From GCA-2689995 sp964529325 (GTDB lineage Bacteria > Fidelibacterota > Marinisomatia > SCGC-AAA003-L08 > GCA-2689995): a stretch of DNA of 6,699 bases. A program made the translations under genes and the position numbers. The stretch lies in the NCBI GenBank assembly GCA_964529325.1, contig CAZGWH010000079.1:1-6699 (forward strand), read 5' to 3'. This document shows, one piece after another, positions 6,487 through 6,699 of the stretch. The notes under the pieces were generated by a model that was not told where the DNA came from, did no database searches, and saw only the letters and a program-made list of their open reading frames with translations. Numbering within the stretch: the first letter of the stretch is position 1; every line of letters starts with the position of its first letter.

Positions 6487-6699
6487 ATGAGTAATTTAAC
6501 ATTAATGGAAACAAGGAAATTAGATAAACAATTTGCAGTGATTGGTGACCCTGTCGAGCATAGTTTAAGTCCTATTTTACATAATGAAGTTTTTAGGCAA
6601 ATTAATTTAAATGCGAATTACACCAAACAATTTGTAGATAAAAATAATCTTGAGAAATTTTTAAATAATTTCAAAACTAGTAATCTTGATGGTTTTAAT
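6487..6699 (+). CDS. aroE: Shikimate dehydrogenase, N-terminal part (cut by window end)
   Basis: Seventy-one codons are visible before the window ends, in frame with no stop. AGGAAG (6475-6480) lies six bases before the ATG; M7 is a weaker alternative start. FAVIGDPVEHSLSPILHN (16-33) is the AroE signature: the G-x-P-x-x-H-S-x-S-P-x-x-H-N motif whose serines bind shikimate. The window stops at LDGFN (67-71), just before the expected GFNVT(I/V)P motif with the catalytic lysine. The enzyme reduces 3-dehydroshikimate to shikimate with NADPH in the aromatic amino acid pathway, in the cytoplasm. The NADP-binding half lies outside the window, so its integrity cannot be judged. Confidence 0.95.
   Translation, partial: MSNLTLMETRKLDKQFAVIGDPVEHSLSPILHNEVFRQINLNANYTKQFVDKNNLEKFLNNFKTSNLDGFN

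Overview
The window is AT-rich DNA from a Gram-negative-type bacterium. The secreted nuclease ends in a Cys-Gly-rich spacer followed by two calcium-loop repeats (D-x-N-x-D-x-x-I-N-V-V-D), a tail I associate with Candidatus Marinimicrobia (SAR406) and related Fibrobacteres-Chlorobi-Bacteroidetes lineages. That placement is inference. TGA ends several genes here, so the standard bacterial code applies.

Layout. 4-304 (minus): three tRNA genes transcribed Gly(GCC), Cys(GCA), Leu(TAA), with a terminator-like hairpin between Gly and Cys. 421-2518 (minus): a three-gene operon, in transcription order a membrane-anchored rhodanese-like protein, a MauE/DoxX-type four-helix membrane protein with a CGC motif, and an exported metallophosphatase/5'-nucleotidase-like protein. 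Both junctions are ATGA stop/start overlaps. 2664-4380 (plus): tRNA-Ala(GGC) and a PpiD/SurA-like periplasmic chaperone. 4391-6379 (minus): a large secreted endonuclease I with Calx-beta-like, lamin-tail and dockerin-like regions. 6487-6699 (plus): the start of shikimate dehydrogenase (aroE), cut by the window edge.

Main result. The third operon gene looks as if it starts at 1200, but in the same frame it runs back to an ATG at 1551 that overlaps the stop of the MauE/DoxX gene. One in-frame TGA (1429-1431) interrupts it, exactly at the second cysteine position of the family's EPCGC motif (EPCG-TGA-KKKPLGGLAR). Just downstream is a locally GC-rich stem-loop with apical loop GGUCUU, placed as in the E. 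coli fdhF SECIS element. The best reading is a 376-residue selenoprotein with a Cys-Gly-Sec motif, not a truncated gene.

How the genes may work together (inference): the operon encodes three envelope proteins, each with a thiol or selenol site (rhodanese C-S-G-G-E-C, MauE C-G-C, metallophosphatase-like C-G-U). This suggests a periplasmic thiol/selenol redox or sulfur-handling pathway. The substrate cannot be told from sequence. The remaining genes are ordinary housekeeping or secretion genes.
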